Shown in pieces: positions 1 through 8,316 of a DNA stretch of 18,712 bases (the first letter of the stretch is position 1; every line of letters begins with the position of its first letter). The notes beneath the pieces are model-generated. The model saw nothing but the letters and a program-made list of their open reading frames with translations, had not been told where the DNA came from and searched no databases. Made by a program: the position numbers and the translations under genes. Source of the stretch: JBHHXR01 sp046757205 (GTDB lineage: Bacteria > Pseudomonadota > Alphaproteobacteria > Rhodobacterales > Rhodobacteraceae); assembly GCA_046757205.1 (NCBI GenBank), contig JBHHXR010000035.1, positions 1-18,712 on the forward strand, written 5' to 3'.

Positions 1-1025
1 CGGGCGAAGCGGTTGAGCGCCAGCGCGCGCGCGAAGGCGGCGGCCGAAAGGTGTTGGTCGCGCGCCGCCTCGACCGCGCGCATCAAGGGCTCGATGCGCG
101 CCACCAGGTCCGGGTTGGCGGCGCGCGTGGCCTTGGTCGGCAGGCTATCGGCCTTGGCGGTGTAGGGAGCGTTCGTGTTACCGCCGGTGAGGAAAACCTT
201 CTCCAGCCCGGCGAGTATCCGGTCGGGGTCGGTCTGCCCGAGCGCGCTGGCCAGCGCCTGGCCCGCCTTCCTGTCGTTGGTCGACCCCGCCAACAGGATA
301 TCGCAGAACGCCCGCAGATCGCCCGCGGTGGAATTCGCCAGCACATCCGCCAGAATGCCCGCCACGGTCCTGCCCGCCGGCGCGCCCAGCGCGCGGCGCA
401 ATGCGTCTTCGTCAAACGGCCCGCGGAACCGGGAACGGACGGACAGAATACCGGCGATCAGGTCGCCGGGATCGTTGCCCGACAGGTACCGCGCGACCGC
501 ATCGAACGCCGCCGCGCCGGCGCCGCCGGCTATGTCGTCCAGCACCCCGTCCACCAGTTCGCGCCCGCGCGCCGGATCCAGCTCGGTGAAATCCGGGGCG
601 ACGCCGGCCTCCAGCGGAAACCGCCGCAGCAGGCGGTCACAAAAGGCATGGATGGTCTGGATCCTCAGCCCGCCGGGCGTCTCCAGCGCGCGCGCGAACA
701 GCCTCCGCGCCTCGCGCAGGCCGTCGCCATCGGCCGCTTCCCTGGTGGCGCCCAGTTCCGCCAGCCTGTCGCGCAGCGCCTCTTCGGGCAGCATCGCCCA
801 TTCGCCGAGCTGCCCGAACAGCCGGTTCTGCATCTCCGCCGCCGCCGCGTTGGTGAATGTCAGGCACAGGATCTTCTGCGGATCGGTGCGCCCGAGCAAG
901 AGCCGCGCCACCCGGTTGGTGAGCACGCGCGTCTTGCCGGAACCGGCGTTGGCGCTTACCCAGGCCGACCGGTCGGGCCGCGCTGCCTCGGCCTGGGCGC
1001 TTCGGGCTTGCGTTGGAACGCTCAA
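1..1025 (-). CDS. addA: AddA, double-strand break repair helicase-nuclease subunit (N-terminal part; cut by window edge)
   Basis: This is the N-terminal 341 residues of a UvrD/Rep-family (SF1A) helicase. With AddB it forms the AddAB complex, which unwinds and resects broken DNA ends for RecA-dependent repair. The Walker A motif ANAGSGKT sits at residues 25-32, followed by TNRVARLLL and a helicase motif Ia region (ILCLTFTNAAAAEMQNRL); IQTIHAFCDRLLRRFPLEAG follows further on. Full-length family members are usually above 1,100 residues, so roughly two thirds, including the C-terminal nuclease, lies beyond the left edge. The start is TTG, whose bases overlap the TGA of addB. No ATG lies in frame near the expected N-terminus, and a strong Shine-Dalgarno sits 6 bases upstream, so the two genes are probably translationally coupled. 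The frame is open to the edge. Confidence 0.93.
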   Translation of the reverse strand, partial: MSVPTQARSAQAEAARPDRSAWVSANAGSGKTRVLTNRVARLLLGRTDPQKILCLTFTNAAAAEMQNRLFGQLGEWAMLPEEALRDRLAELGATREAADGDGLREARRLFARALETPGGLRIQTIHAFCDRLLRRFPLEAGVAPDFTELDPARGRELVDGVLDDIAGGAGAAAFDAVARYLSGNDPGDLIAGILSVRSRFRGPFDEDALRRALGAPAGRTVAGILADVLANSTAGDLRAFCDILLAGSTNDRKAGQALASALGQTDPDRILAGLEKVFLTGGNTNAPYTAKADSLPTKATRAANPDLVARIEPLMRAVEAARDQHLSAAAFARALALNRFA

Positions 1026-3958
1026 CCGACCACCTCCCGAACCGCCTTGTCGCCATCCTGCCACTCGCCCAGACGCGACAGCTGGTCGTAATCGCCGTCG
1101 TGTTTCAGGTACTGGATGCGCGTTCTCGCCGGAAAGGGGACAGCGGCAGACTGGTAGCTTGCAACAAGGTCAACGAGACAGCGGCGCGCCTCCTCTATCC
1201 TGTCCTGTGTCAGCGGGATCTCGAGCAGCTTGCCGCCGCTGCCGAGGCCGACGTAGACCACCGAAGACACCGGCGACGCATCGAGGCCGTCAAACCCGCC
1301 CTGCGAAGCCATCACCGCTTCCAGAACGAGTTGTTTGGCAAAATGCTCGACTTCCTTCGCCGTCGGCACCTGGCCGGACTTGTAGTCGATGATCCTCAGG
1401 CTCCCGTCAGTTTTCCGGTCTATGCGGTCGGCCCGTGCCGACAGCCTGAACCCGAGCGGGGTTCCGCCGATCTCCGTCTCGCCCGGGATTTCGGTGACCA
1501 GCGGCGCGCCCTCGCGGCGCCTTGCCAATTCGGTTTCGACAAACCACGGCGTGATTTCGAGAAGCCGCGCGCGCCACAGCTTGCGCACCGAGGGCCACGG
1601 AACCTCGCGGGTGAGTATCCGTTCCGCAACGCGCCCGAACAAGGCCGTCGGGTCATCCGGCAATCCGTCCATCGTTTCACTGATGAAGGCCTCCAGCACG
1701 CCGTGAAAAACCATCCCCCGGGTTTTCATGTCCGGCCGCTTGCCGGCCGGGTCCAGTGGCCGCAGGCGCAGAACCGCGCCCGCGTAGACCGCGTAGGGGT
1801 CCCGTATCAGCGTCTCGACGCGGGTCACGGACAGCCGCCGGGGGCGTGCGCCGGCCGGCGGCGCCGGGGCCGGACGGGGCGCCGGCGAAGCCGCCCCGGC
1901 CGGCCTGTCGAGCGCCTCCGCCCGTGCCGCCAGTTCGGCGCCGCGGTCAAGCATCGCTTGCAGCGCCGCCTGCCCCTCCTGCCCCAGGCCGCCAACGAGG
2001 TTGCGGAACCGGGTCAGCCAGCGCGAAGGCACCGTCGGCGCGCGGCCGTCGCGCAGCGTGCGGGAAAGAACCACCTCGCGCGCCGCCGCCGCCTGCTGGA
2101 AATCATGCGCCGACAGACCGGTGCGGCGTTCCGGCGGGCTGAGGCCGAGCGCCTCGCGCATGGCGCGGTTGAGCCACGGGTCCGGGGCCGGCTGGGGCGG
2201 CCAGACAGCCTCGTTCAAGCCGCCCATGACGATGACCGCGGCGGTCTGCGTGCGGGCTTCCAGCGTTCCCCAGATCGACACGCCGGGATGCGGCTGGAAC
2301 GCCTCCTCGCGGACCTCGATACCGGAAAAGTGCGACGCCAGAAGCGCCCGGTACTCGGCGTCGCTCAGTTCGCCGCCGGCTTCCGCGGCGGCTTGCAGTG
2401 CTTCAAGGGCACCGAGCGCCGCGATGCCCGCCTCCTTGTCCCAGAGTTCTCCGCCGCCTCCGTCCTCCGGCCCCGCCGACAACGCTTCCGCCAGCGCCCG
2501 GTGCCGCGACAGATGCGCGGCCAGCATCCGGGGTCCGGTCTGCTCGATCTGCTGGCAGATCCGCTGCAGCCAACCGGTCCAGCTTCCGGCTTCCGCCGCC
2601 GCCGCCCAGGCCGTCAGTTCGGTCCAGTCCACAAACGGGCTGCCACCGCGCAGCCTGTCCGTCTCCAGGCGCCGCGTCAGGTTCAGATGCCGCTTGCGCG
2701 AGCTGCCGCTCCCGCCGCTCAGGGGGTGCTTGAGAAGCGCAAGCAGGCGCACCGGCGTCATCGGTTGTCCCGACGCGTCGGCCAGCATGCGCAGAAGCGT
2801 GCCGGGCGGCGTCAGCGCCAGCGGCCGGCCGGCGGAATCGTCGGGCACGATTTTCCAGCGCCGGAGATGGGCGCCGACGCGGCGGGCCAGAACCCGGTCC
2901 GGCGTCACCAGCGCGGCCGGTTTTCCCCGCGCCAGCGCCGCGCGCAGGTGCAGCGCCACGGCGGCGGCCTCCTGCCGCGGGCCATCGGCCTCCAGTAACG
3001 TGACGTGTTCCGTCGCCTCCCTCAGGTGGCGGCGCAAATCGGGGCCTTCCTCGATCCACCGGTCGGTGACCGGCGCCGGGCGCAGCGCCAGCGACAGCAG
3101 CCGGGCGCGCGCCGGCGCCGCGCCCCGCGACGGTGTCCAGAGCGGGACTTCCCCCGGTTCCAGACCGACGCTGCCCAGGAAGGCCGCCACACCGTATTGC
3201 GGGTGATCCGGCGCCCCGGCGATGGCCTGCCAGGCGTCGTCCGGCACCTCGGTATCCAGCCCGGGAAGGATGACCGCCCCCTGCGGCAGGCCGGCGACCG
3301 CGCGCATGAACAGCGCCGTGGAACCGCGCGATCCGGTGGAACCGGCGACGATGACGGGTGTCGGAACCGGCGCCCGCCGCCACGCTTCGGCCAGCGCCGT
3401 GGCCGCCTGCCGCAGCCGTGCCTCCGGCCCTGCCTTTCCGGCGAGGCCGCTGTCGCGCAGCACGGTCAGAAACCGCAGGCTGCGCGCCCAGTGCCCCGAA
3501 AAACCCTCGACGTCGAGGGTGTCCAGCATTTCCGGCGACGCCCCTTCGGCGTCGATCTCGTCGAGCAGTTTCAGAATGCCGTCGGCGAGGCCGAACATCG
3601 CGCTGCGCGGCCCCAGTTCGGGTTCCGCCTCCAGAAGCGCGCCGGCCAGCCGCGCGACCAGCAGTTTCCGTTCCAGCGGCTCGGCCGGCGGCGGAAGATC
3701 GGCGGGAACGAAAGGGTCGGCGGCAAGATCGGCGATCACCCTGATGTCGGGCAGGAGACAGGCGCTGCCCTGCGACAGCCGCTCCTGAAGGGCACGGGCG
3801 GCGCGGCGTGTATTGAGGTAAATCCGCACCCGCGCGGCTTCCTGGGGCGGCGCGCCGCGCAGGCGCCGGCGCAGCCCCGCCACCAGTTCCCCGATGAAAT
3901 CGCTGCCCGGCGGCAGCCCGAAGACGCGCGGGCGACCGGATGGCTCGAACAACGTCAT
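1022..3958 (-). CDS. addB: AddB, double-strand break repair subunit, alphaproteobacterial type
   Basis: This 978-residue protein is the partner of AddA in the AddAB helicase-nuclease. The start is the ATG giving MTLFEPSGRPRVFGLPPGSDF, preceded by GAGGG about eight bases upstream; a longer frame exists upstream but runs through tsaE in the wrong frame. The N-terminal region has the family pattern IYLNTRRAARALQERL near residues 45-65 but no canonical Walker A, as is usual for the alphaproteobacterial AddB type. The C-terminal PD-(D/E)XK nuclease is visible near residues 832-885: RADRID, then IIDYKSG (about 856-862), then QLVLEA. The gene ends by overlapping addA and starts 52 bases after tsaE. 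Many rhizobia have an aminoglycoside-phosphotransferase-like gene and a nucleotidyltransferase gene between tsaE and addB; neither is present here. Confidence 0.95.
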   Translation of the reverse strand: MTLFEPSGRPRVFGLPPGSDFIGELVAGLRRRLRGAPPQEAARVRIYLNTRRAARALQERLSQGSACLLPDIRVIADLAADPFVPADLPPPAEPLERKLLVARLAGALLEAEPELGPRSAMFGLADGILKLLDEIDAEGASPEMLDTLDVEGFSGHWARSLRFLTVLRDSGLAGKAGPEARLRQAATALAEAWRRAPVPTPVIVAGSTGSRGSTALFMRAVAGLPQGAVILPGLDTEVPDDAWQAIAGAPDHPQYGVAAFLGSVGLEPGEVPLWTPSRGAAPARARLLSLALRPAPVTDRWIEEGPDLRRHLREATEHVTLLEADGPRQEAAAVALHLRAALARGKPAALVTPDRVLARRVGAHLRRWKIVPDDSAGRPLALTPPGTLLRMLADASGQPMTPVRLLALLKHPLSGGSGSSRKRHLNLTRRLETDRLRGGSPFVDWTELTAWAAAAEAGSWTGWLQRICQQIEQTGPRMLAAHLSRHRALAEALSAGPEDGGGGELWDKEAGIAALGALEALQAAAEAGGELSDAEYRALLASHFSGIEVREEAFQPHPGVSIWGTLEARTQTAAVIVMGGLNEAVWPPQPAPDPWLNRAMREALGLSPPERRTGLSAHDFQQAAAAREVVLSRTLRDGRAPTVPSRWLTRFRNLVGGLGQEGQAALQAMLDRGAELAARAEALDRPAGAASPAPRPAPAPPAGARPRRLSVTRVETLIRDPYAVYAGAVLRLRPLDPAGKRPDMKTRGMVFHGVLEAFISETMDGLPDDPTALFGRVAERILTREVPWPSVRKLWRARLLEITPWFVETELARRREGAPLVTEIPGETEIGGTPLGFRLSARADRIDRKTDGSLRIIDYKSGQVPTAKEVEHFAKQLVLEAVMASQGGFDGLDASPVSSVVYVGLGSGGKLLEIPLTQDRIEEARRCLVDLVASYQSAAVPFPARTRIQYLKHDGDYDQLSRLGEWQDGDKAVREVVG
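1032..1037 (-). promoter_or_regulatory. Shine-Dalgarno deciding the TTG start of addA
   Basis: On the minus strand GGAGGT ends six bases before the TTG at 1025-1023. It lies inside the last codons of addB. It is a near-perfect anti-16S match and is the main reason for choosing a TTG start that overlaps the addB stop. Confidence 0.7.
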
Positions 3959-4010
3959 GCGGCACCCTCGCCGAGACGGTGTGCATCCCGGGCAACCGGC
4001 GATCCGTCTC

Positions 4011-4496
4011 TCATGCCCGCTGCTCCTGCCGGCGGCGCTCCAATACGGCCTGCACCGCGTCCCAGTCCGGCCCCTGCAGGACGATCCGCACGGTTCGTGT
4101 TTCATCGGACAGGCCGGAAAACGACAGCGCGACGTCGATGCGCCGGGAAGGTGCCAGCGCACCCAGCCGGTCCGGCCATTCGACCAGGCAGATCGCCGTG
4201 TCGAACGCGTCTTCGAGGCCGAGTTCCGCGGCATCGTCCTCGCCCCGCAGCCGGTACAGATCGGCGTGCCACAGCGTGGCATCACCGAGGTCGTATGTCT
4301 GCACCAGCGTGAAGCTTGGCGATGGAACGTCTTCGGCGCGGCCGATGGCCGCAAGCCGGTCCTGGATCAGCGCCCGTGCGAAATGGCTCTTGCCCGAACC
4401 GACCGGGCCGGACAGCAGCACGGCGTCGCCGCCGCGCAGCACCCTGCCGATGGCCCGGGCAATGGCGCCGAGCGCTTCGGGTGTTTCCGCCTGCAT
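4011..4496 (-). CDS. tsaE: TsaE, ATPase for tRNA t6A37 synthesis
   Basis: This 161-residue P-loop protein matches TsaE (YjeE), the ATPase that works with TsaB-TsaD to place threonylcarbamoyl on A37 of ANN-decoding tRNAs. Visible motifs are Walker A GPVGSGKS (residues 30-37, Ser replacing the commoner Thr), SPSFTLVQTY (59-68), the HADLYRL block (77-83) and the family signature LVEWPDRLG (104-112). ATG at 4496 gives MQAETPEALG. An in-frame TTG at 4508 with GGCGGA upstream would add four residues and align slightly better with the family N-terminus, so the start is uncertain by four codons. It lies about 100 bases downstream of the PAS gene and upstream of addB, all in one orientation. Confidence 0.93.
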   Translation of the reverse strand: MQAETPEALGAIARAIGRVLRGGDAVLLSGPVGSGKSHFARALIQDRLAAIGRAEDVPSPSFTLVQTYDLGDATLWHADLYRLRGEDDAAELGLEDAFDTAICLVEWPDRLGALAPSRRIDVALSFSGLSDETRTVRIVLQGPDWDAVQAVLERRRQEQRA

Positions 4497-4599
4497 GGTG
4501 ATGTCCAAGATCCGCCCGCGCCGCCCGTTGCCGTCAGCCCCAGTTCTGGACCGGTACAGCCCGGCATGCAACAGCGCGAAACCGGCGCGACGGCGGCCG

Positions 4600-6654
4600 T
4601 CACGGGCCGGCGGCGGACGCCGCGGTCTGCTCGTCGGGGTGGCTGCCGGCCGCCGAGGGCGCCGGCAGGCGGCAGACCAGTTCCCGCGCCGCCGTGCCGT
4701 CAATGGACAGCTCCCCGCATTGGCCGGCGATGAAATGGCGAAGCACGCGCAGGGCAATGCCGCCGCCGGCACCAGGTTTCGCGCCCGGCTTTCCGCCCGC
4801 CGGCAGCACCCGGAGGGTGGTCTGGCCGCGCGAAACTTCCCCGCTGACGGAAATCGAAGAGGCGTCCGGCGCCAGCTCGATCGCGGCGAGGATCATGTTC
4901 CATGCGATGCGGCGCAGCGCCCGCCTGCCGGGCGGTGCGTCCGCCGTCAGATGCCAGCCGGCGGTCCGAAGCCTGACGCCGCCCGGCAGCAGGATGTCCT
5001 CAAGCCCGTCAAAGAATTGCCCGGCGTCCATCGCGTTTTCGTCGTCCACGGCCGGTTCCTCCCGATTTGCCCTCGCCTTGCCCATCGCCTTCGCGCCGCC
5101 GCTCCCGGTCATCGCGAACACGGTCAGCGTGGAGCTGTCCGGCAGGGGCGCGACCGCGCATTGCACCGCGCGCCCGTCCTTCAGGCGCAGCCCCGCCGCC
5201 CATGCCTCGCGCTCCGCGCCGCTGGTCGCGAAACGGCGCAGCCTCGCGAAGAGCTTGGGATCGTCGCTGGCCGCCGCCCAGTATCCCGACATGCCGACGA
5301 CGTTGCGGGCGGTTTCCGGCACCTCCGCCTCGAGGTTCCACATGGCGGCGAAAGCGGCGTTGAAGAAAGCCAGCCGCCCGCTGGCGTCGAACACGCCGAT
5401 CGCCTCGGGCAGGCGGTCCATCAGCGCCCGGTTGAGCGCGTTGTCGGCGCGCCGCCGCGCCTCCAGCCGCACCGCGTCGCTGATGTCCTCGAACAGAAAC
5501 GCGAGGGCGCCCCGGGGATGCGGCCGGCCGCTGACGCGCAGGTTGCGGCCCGACGGGAGCACCCAGATTTCGTCGTAACTGCCGTCCCTGGCGCCTTCCT
5601 CCAGGTCGGTCAGCCGCCGCCGCCAGGAGATGAAGTCCTTCTGGTCCGGCATCTGGCGGTTCTCGCGCAGATGCTCGAGGAATTCACGCAGGCTCGGGCT
5701 GCGCGCCAGCCATGCCGGGTCCAGTTTGAGAAGATCGCCCAGCGCCGGATTGAACATCCCGAGCCGCCGGTCGCTGTCGAATATCGCCAGACCGGTCGGC
5801 AGGTGCGCAAAAGTGACGGTCAGCGTTTCGACGAATCGGGCCAGCGCGGCTTCGGCGTCGGCCAGCGGCGTGACATCGGCCGCGCAACCGACCTTCCCGC
5901 CCGACCGGAGCCCGTTGCACACCGCATCGACACTGCGGGTGCCGCCGGCGGCGGCAAGTTCGACGCGCGCCGGCGCCGCCGCCTCGTCCGCCGGGCACCC
6001 GTCCGCCACCCGCGACGCCAGCGTCGCTTCCGGCAGCCCGGTGTCGGCGGCCAGTTGCCGGAAAGCCGTGTTGCACCAGCTCAGCGCGCCGTCGCCGGCG
6101 GTTTGCCAGACCGCCACCGGCGCGTCCTGCAGGGCGGCGATCATCTCGTCCGTGCGCCGGTTTGCGCGCTGCAGACGTTCCTTCAGATCGAGCAGCGTCC
6201 GCCGTTCCGTGGTCAGTTCCGAAATCGTCACCAGGGCCCGGCTGCCCGATGGCCGCCCGGCGATTTCGAGCGCCAGGTCGCCGGGAAACGAGACTTCCCG
6301 GCGGAAACAGGTGCCCGCCGCCTCCAGGGATTCGAAGGCGCGCGCCAGATCCGGACACGCCGCGACCAGCGCTTCCGTCGGCGAGGCATCGGCGGCATCG
6401 GCCAGGGCATCCAGATATTCGCCCGCAGCCGGCGACAGCGGGTGGAGCCGGCCGTTTTCGACCCGGCACCCGTGGCTCTGCGGGCCGGAGCGGGCCGCGG
6501 CGGCGGCGCTGTTCGCCCCGGCAAGCCGCACCAGCGTGAGCAGCAGCACCGACACCGCAAGGCTTGCGCCCGCCGCCACCGCGACCGTCGGAACCACGTT
6601 CAGCGGATCGCTCGTGCCGGTCAGGGCCAATGCCAGGGGCCGGAAGACGATCAT
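4600..6654 (-). CDS. Membrane-anchored multi-PAS protein, DivL-like degenerate histidine kinase
   Basis: This 684-residue protein has one transmembrane segment near residues 20-45, then about three PAS domains: roughly 165-250 (PVAVWQTAGDGALSWCNTAF), 285-395 (PTGLAIFDSDRRLGMFNPAL, PAS-7-like) and 405-510 (LPEAIGVFDASGRLAFFNAA). The position beside tsaE and the PAS layout match DivL of Caulobacter and the PAS kinases in this place in other alphaproteobacteria. The kinase end is unusual. After the last PAS domain there is an Ala/Lys/Glu linker with no H-box or DivL-type Tyr box. The HATPase-like remainder keeps an N-box-like stretch (RRIAWNMILAAIELAP) and a closing GGIALRVLRHFIAGQCGEL, but not the DxGxG box. 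Catalysis is therefore unlikely; a sensory or scaffold role is inferred. ATG at 6654 is chosen because AAGGGGG lies 7 bases upstream; GTG at 6657 is possible. Confidence 0.8.
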   Translation of the reverse strand: MIVFRPLALALTGTSDPLNVVPTVAVAAGASLAVSVLLLTLVRLAGANSAAAAARSGPQSHGCRVENGRLHPLSPAAGEYLDALADAADASPTEALVAACPDLARAFESLEAAGTCFRREVSFPGDLALEIAGRPSGSRALVTISELTTERRTLLDLKERLQRANRRTDEMIAALQDAPVAVWQTAGDGALSWCNTAFRQLAADTGLPEATLASRVADGCPADEAAAPARVELAAAGGTRSVDAVCNGLRSGGKVGCAADVTPLADAEAALARFVETLTVTFAHLPTGLAIFDSDRRLGMFNPALGDLLKLDPAWLARSPSLREFLEHLRENRQMPDQKDFISWRRRLTDLEEGARDGSYDEIWVLPSGRNLRVSGRPHPRGALAFLFEDISDAVRLEARRRADNALNRALMDRLPEAIGVFDASGRLAFFNAAFAAMWNLEAEVPETARNVVGMSGYWAAASDDPKLFARLRRFATSGAEREAWAAGLRLKDGRAVQCAVAPLPDSSTLTVFAMTGSGGAKAMGKARANREEPAVDDENAMDAGQFFDGLEDILLPGGVRLRTAGWHLTADAPPGRRALRRIAWNMILAAIELAPDASSISVSGEVSRGQTTLRVLPAGGKPGAKPGAGGGIALRVLRHFIAGQCGELSIDGTAARELVCRLPAPSAAGSHPDEQTAASAAGP

Positions 6655-6656
6655 CA

Positions 6657-6691
6657 CGCTACCCCCTTGAATAACGGAGTCACAGGTAGCG
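6657..6691 (-). promoter_or_regulatory. Hairpin overlapping the ribosome binding site of the PAS gene
   Basis: Between regB and the PAS gene the transcript has 7-base arms CGCTACC and GGTAGCG (6685-6691 and 6657-6663) separated by 21 bases. The 3' arm lies between the AAGGGGG Shine-Dalgarno and the start codon and takes up two of its G residues. If formed, it would limit translation of the PAS gene. The pairing is seen directly; the regulatory role is inferred. Confidence 0.4.
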
Positions 6692-6711
6692 GCCGAACCG
6701 TTAATTTTGCC

Positions 6712-8200
6712 TTAACCGATGTTGCTCACGTTGCTGCCGAGCGGCCCGCGCGCCTGCTCCACGGGCACCTCGAGGCGTGCTCTCGGCCAGCGCGCCTCGA
6801 CCACCGCGCCGGTCGGGCGGCCCGGGCCCCGCGCGGGGGCCGCCCGGCCCGCCCGCCCCCCCCCCCGCGCCGGGCGGCCGGCCCGGGCCGGCCGGGTCGT
6901 CGGAGCCGCCCGGCGCCGCCAGGGGCGATTCGGAACCGTTGGCGAAGGTCAGCTCGGCGCCGGACCGTTCAAGCAGCGTTTTCGCGATGAACAGCCCCAG
7001 GCCCATGCCTTCGTAGCCTGGCCGGGTTTTCATTTTCCGCTGGTTCCTGCCGCGCGTCCGCAGGAACGGCTCGCCGATCCGGCCAAGCAGTTCCGGCGGA
7101 TAGCCGGCGCCGTCGTCGCCGATCGAGATGCGGATCGACTGTTCGTTGAACTCGGCGTCAATCCATACCGCCGACCGCGCGAAATCCACTGCATTCTGCA
7201 CCAGATTGCGCAGGCCGTGGATGATCTCGGGTTGATTCGGCACAAGCGGCTGCCTGCCCTGGAATACCCGCGCCGAAACACCGTTGACCCGGAAATTCAG
7301 CGCCTTCCCGCGCTTCCTGTGCGGCTCCGCTGCCTCCTCGACGAGGCTCTGCAGCGTCGTCGTCCGCAGGTGCAGGTCGTCTTTTCCCGAGCGGCCCATG
7401 TCGCGCAGGATGTCCCGGCACCTGTCGGCCTGCACGCGGATGAGCTCCGCGTCCTCGCGCAGGTCCGGCCGGTCGCCCAGCTCCCCCGCCAGCTCGCCAG
7501 CGCTGAGCTTGATGGTGGCGAGCGGCGTTCCCAGCTCGTGCGCCGTCGCCGCCACCACGCCCCCCAGCGCGGCGAGCTTCTGTTCCCGGTCCAGCGCCAT
7601 CTGCGTGGCCAGCAGCGCCTGGCTGACCGAGAACGTCTCCAACGCCACCCTGCGGGCGTAGCCGCCGATAAAGACAATGCCGATCAGGAGCGCCGCCCAA
7701 TTGCCCAGAACGAACAGTTGCGGCGGTTCCAGGATGGCACCGGACTGGCTGCGAAGCGGCACGTAATGAAAATCCAGCGCCGTAACAATGGCGATTGCGG
7801 AAACCATCACGAGGATGGTCGGCCGCAGCGACAGCGCGGTCGCCGCGATGGTAACCGGGGCCAGCATGAGAAACGCAAACGGATTGCCCAGCCCGCCGGT
7901 CAGATACAGCAGAATCGCCAGTTGCCCGATGTCGAACAGCAGCGTGAGCGTGGTCTGTCTTTCCGTCAGGCGCGTGGTTCGGGGGAAGACGAATGTCGAC
8001 ACCAGGTTAAACACCGCCGACGCGCCGATCGCCAGCGCGCAGAGATCGAAATGCAAGTCCAGGTTCAAGACGAGCGTGGCAACCAGAACCGCCGCCGTCT
8101 GCCCCGCCACGGCCATCCACCTGAGCAGAATCAGCGTCCGCAGCCTGACCCAGTCGGCGCGTGCCGTGTAAGCTTGTTGTTCGAGCGAAACATCCGGCAT
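6712..8200 (-). CDS. regB: RegB/PrrB/ActS redox-sensing histidine kinase, apparent frameshift near the C-terminus
   Basis: This is a redox sensor kinase that phosphorylates RegA. It has several N-terminal membrane helices (about residues 20-185), the quinone-site motif GGLGNPF (102-108), the H-box HELGTPLATI with His221, and the redox-box Cys261 in DRCRDILRDMG. N-box LRNLVQNAVDFA and G-boxes DDGAGYP and GMGLGLFIAKTLLE follow. The reading frame that holds these continues into Pro/Gly/Arg nonsense to 6701. The family C-terminus PTGAVVEARWPRARLE sits one frame away and stops at 6712. The switch lies in a GC-only stretch with a C11 tract (6856-6866) and needs one base fewer. ATG 8200 (MPDVSLEQQ) is chosen by family length; ATG at 8230 is an alternative. 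Corrected length is about 495 aa, longer than usual because of the linker. Confidence 0.9.
6822..6900. repeat. GC-only low-complexity tract with C11 homopolymer inside regB
   Basis: Almost 80 bases of nearly pure C and G, including 11 consecutive C at 6856-6866, lie between the conserved TFANGS region of regB and its conserved GAVVE tail. It encodes only Gly, Pro, Arg and Ala in the relevant frames. The regB reading frame changes inside it. Confidence 0.85.
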
Positions 8201-8206
8201 TCCCGT

Positions 8207-8251
8207 TTGTATCAGCCCGTTGCACGGCATGGAAAGAGTTGTATCAGCCCG
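8207..8251. promoter_or_regulatory. 13-bp direct repeat in the divergent regB-senC promoter region
   Basis: TTGTATCAGCCCG occurs twice, at 8207-8219 and 8239-8251, 32 bases start to start, about three helical turns. Both copies lie in the 116 bases between the regB start (minus) and senC start (plus). This placement on one DNA face suits an operator for a dimeric or tandem regulator. The regulator is unknown; RegA autoregulation is one possibility, but I do not see its usual half-sites clearly. Confidence 0.5.
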
Positions 8252-8316
8252 GCGGACGGGATACTGAGCCGGGGTGCCCATCCCCGTCGGACGGGGTGAT
8301 GTTCCGGAGACTCGAA

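Noticed and set aside
1013..6990. Very long plus-strand open frames (up to about 1,000 codons) opposite addB, tsaE and the PAS gene
   Set aside because: They are antisense shadows in high-GC DNA. Their translations are Arg/Pro/Ala-rich and show no domain, while the minus strand has clear families.
6719..8299. Plus-strand 526-codon frame opposite regB
   Set aside because: It is antisense to the sensor kinase motifs; composition is Arg/Gln-rich and no family is recognisable.
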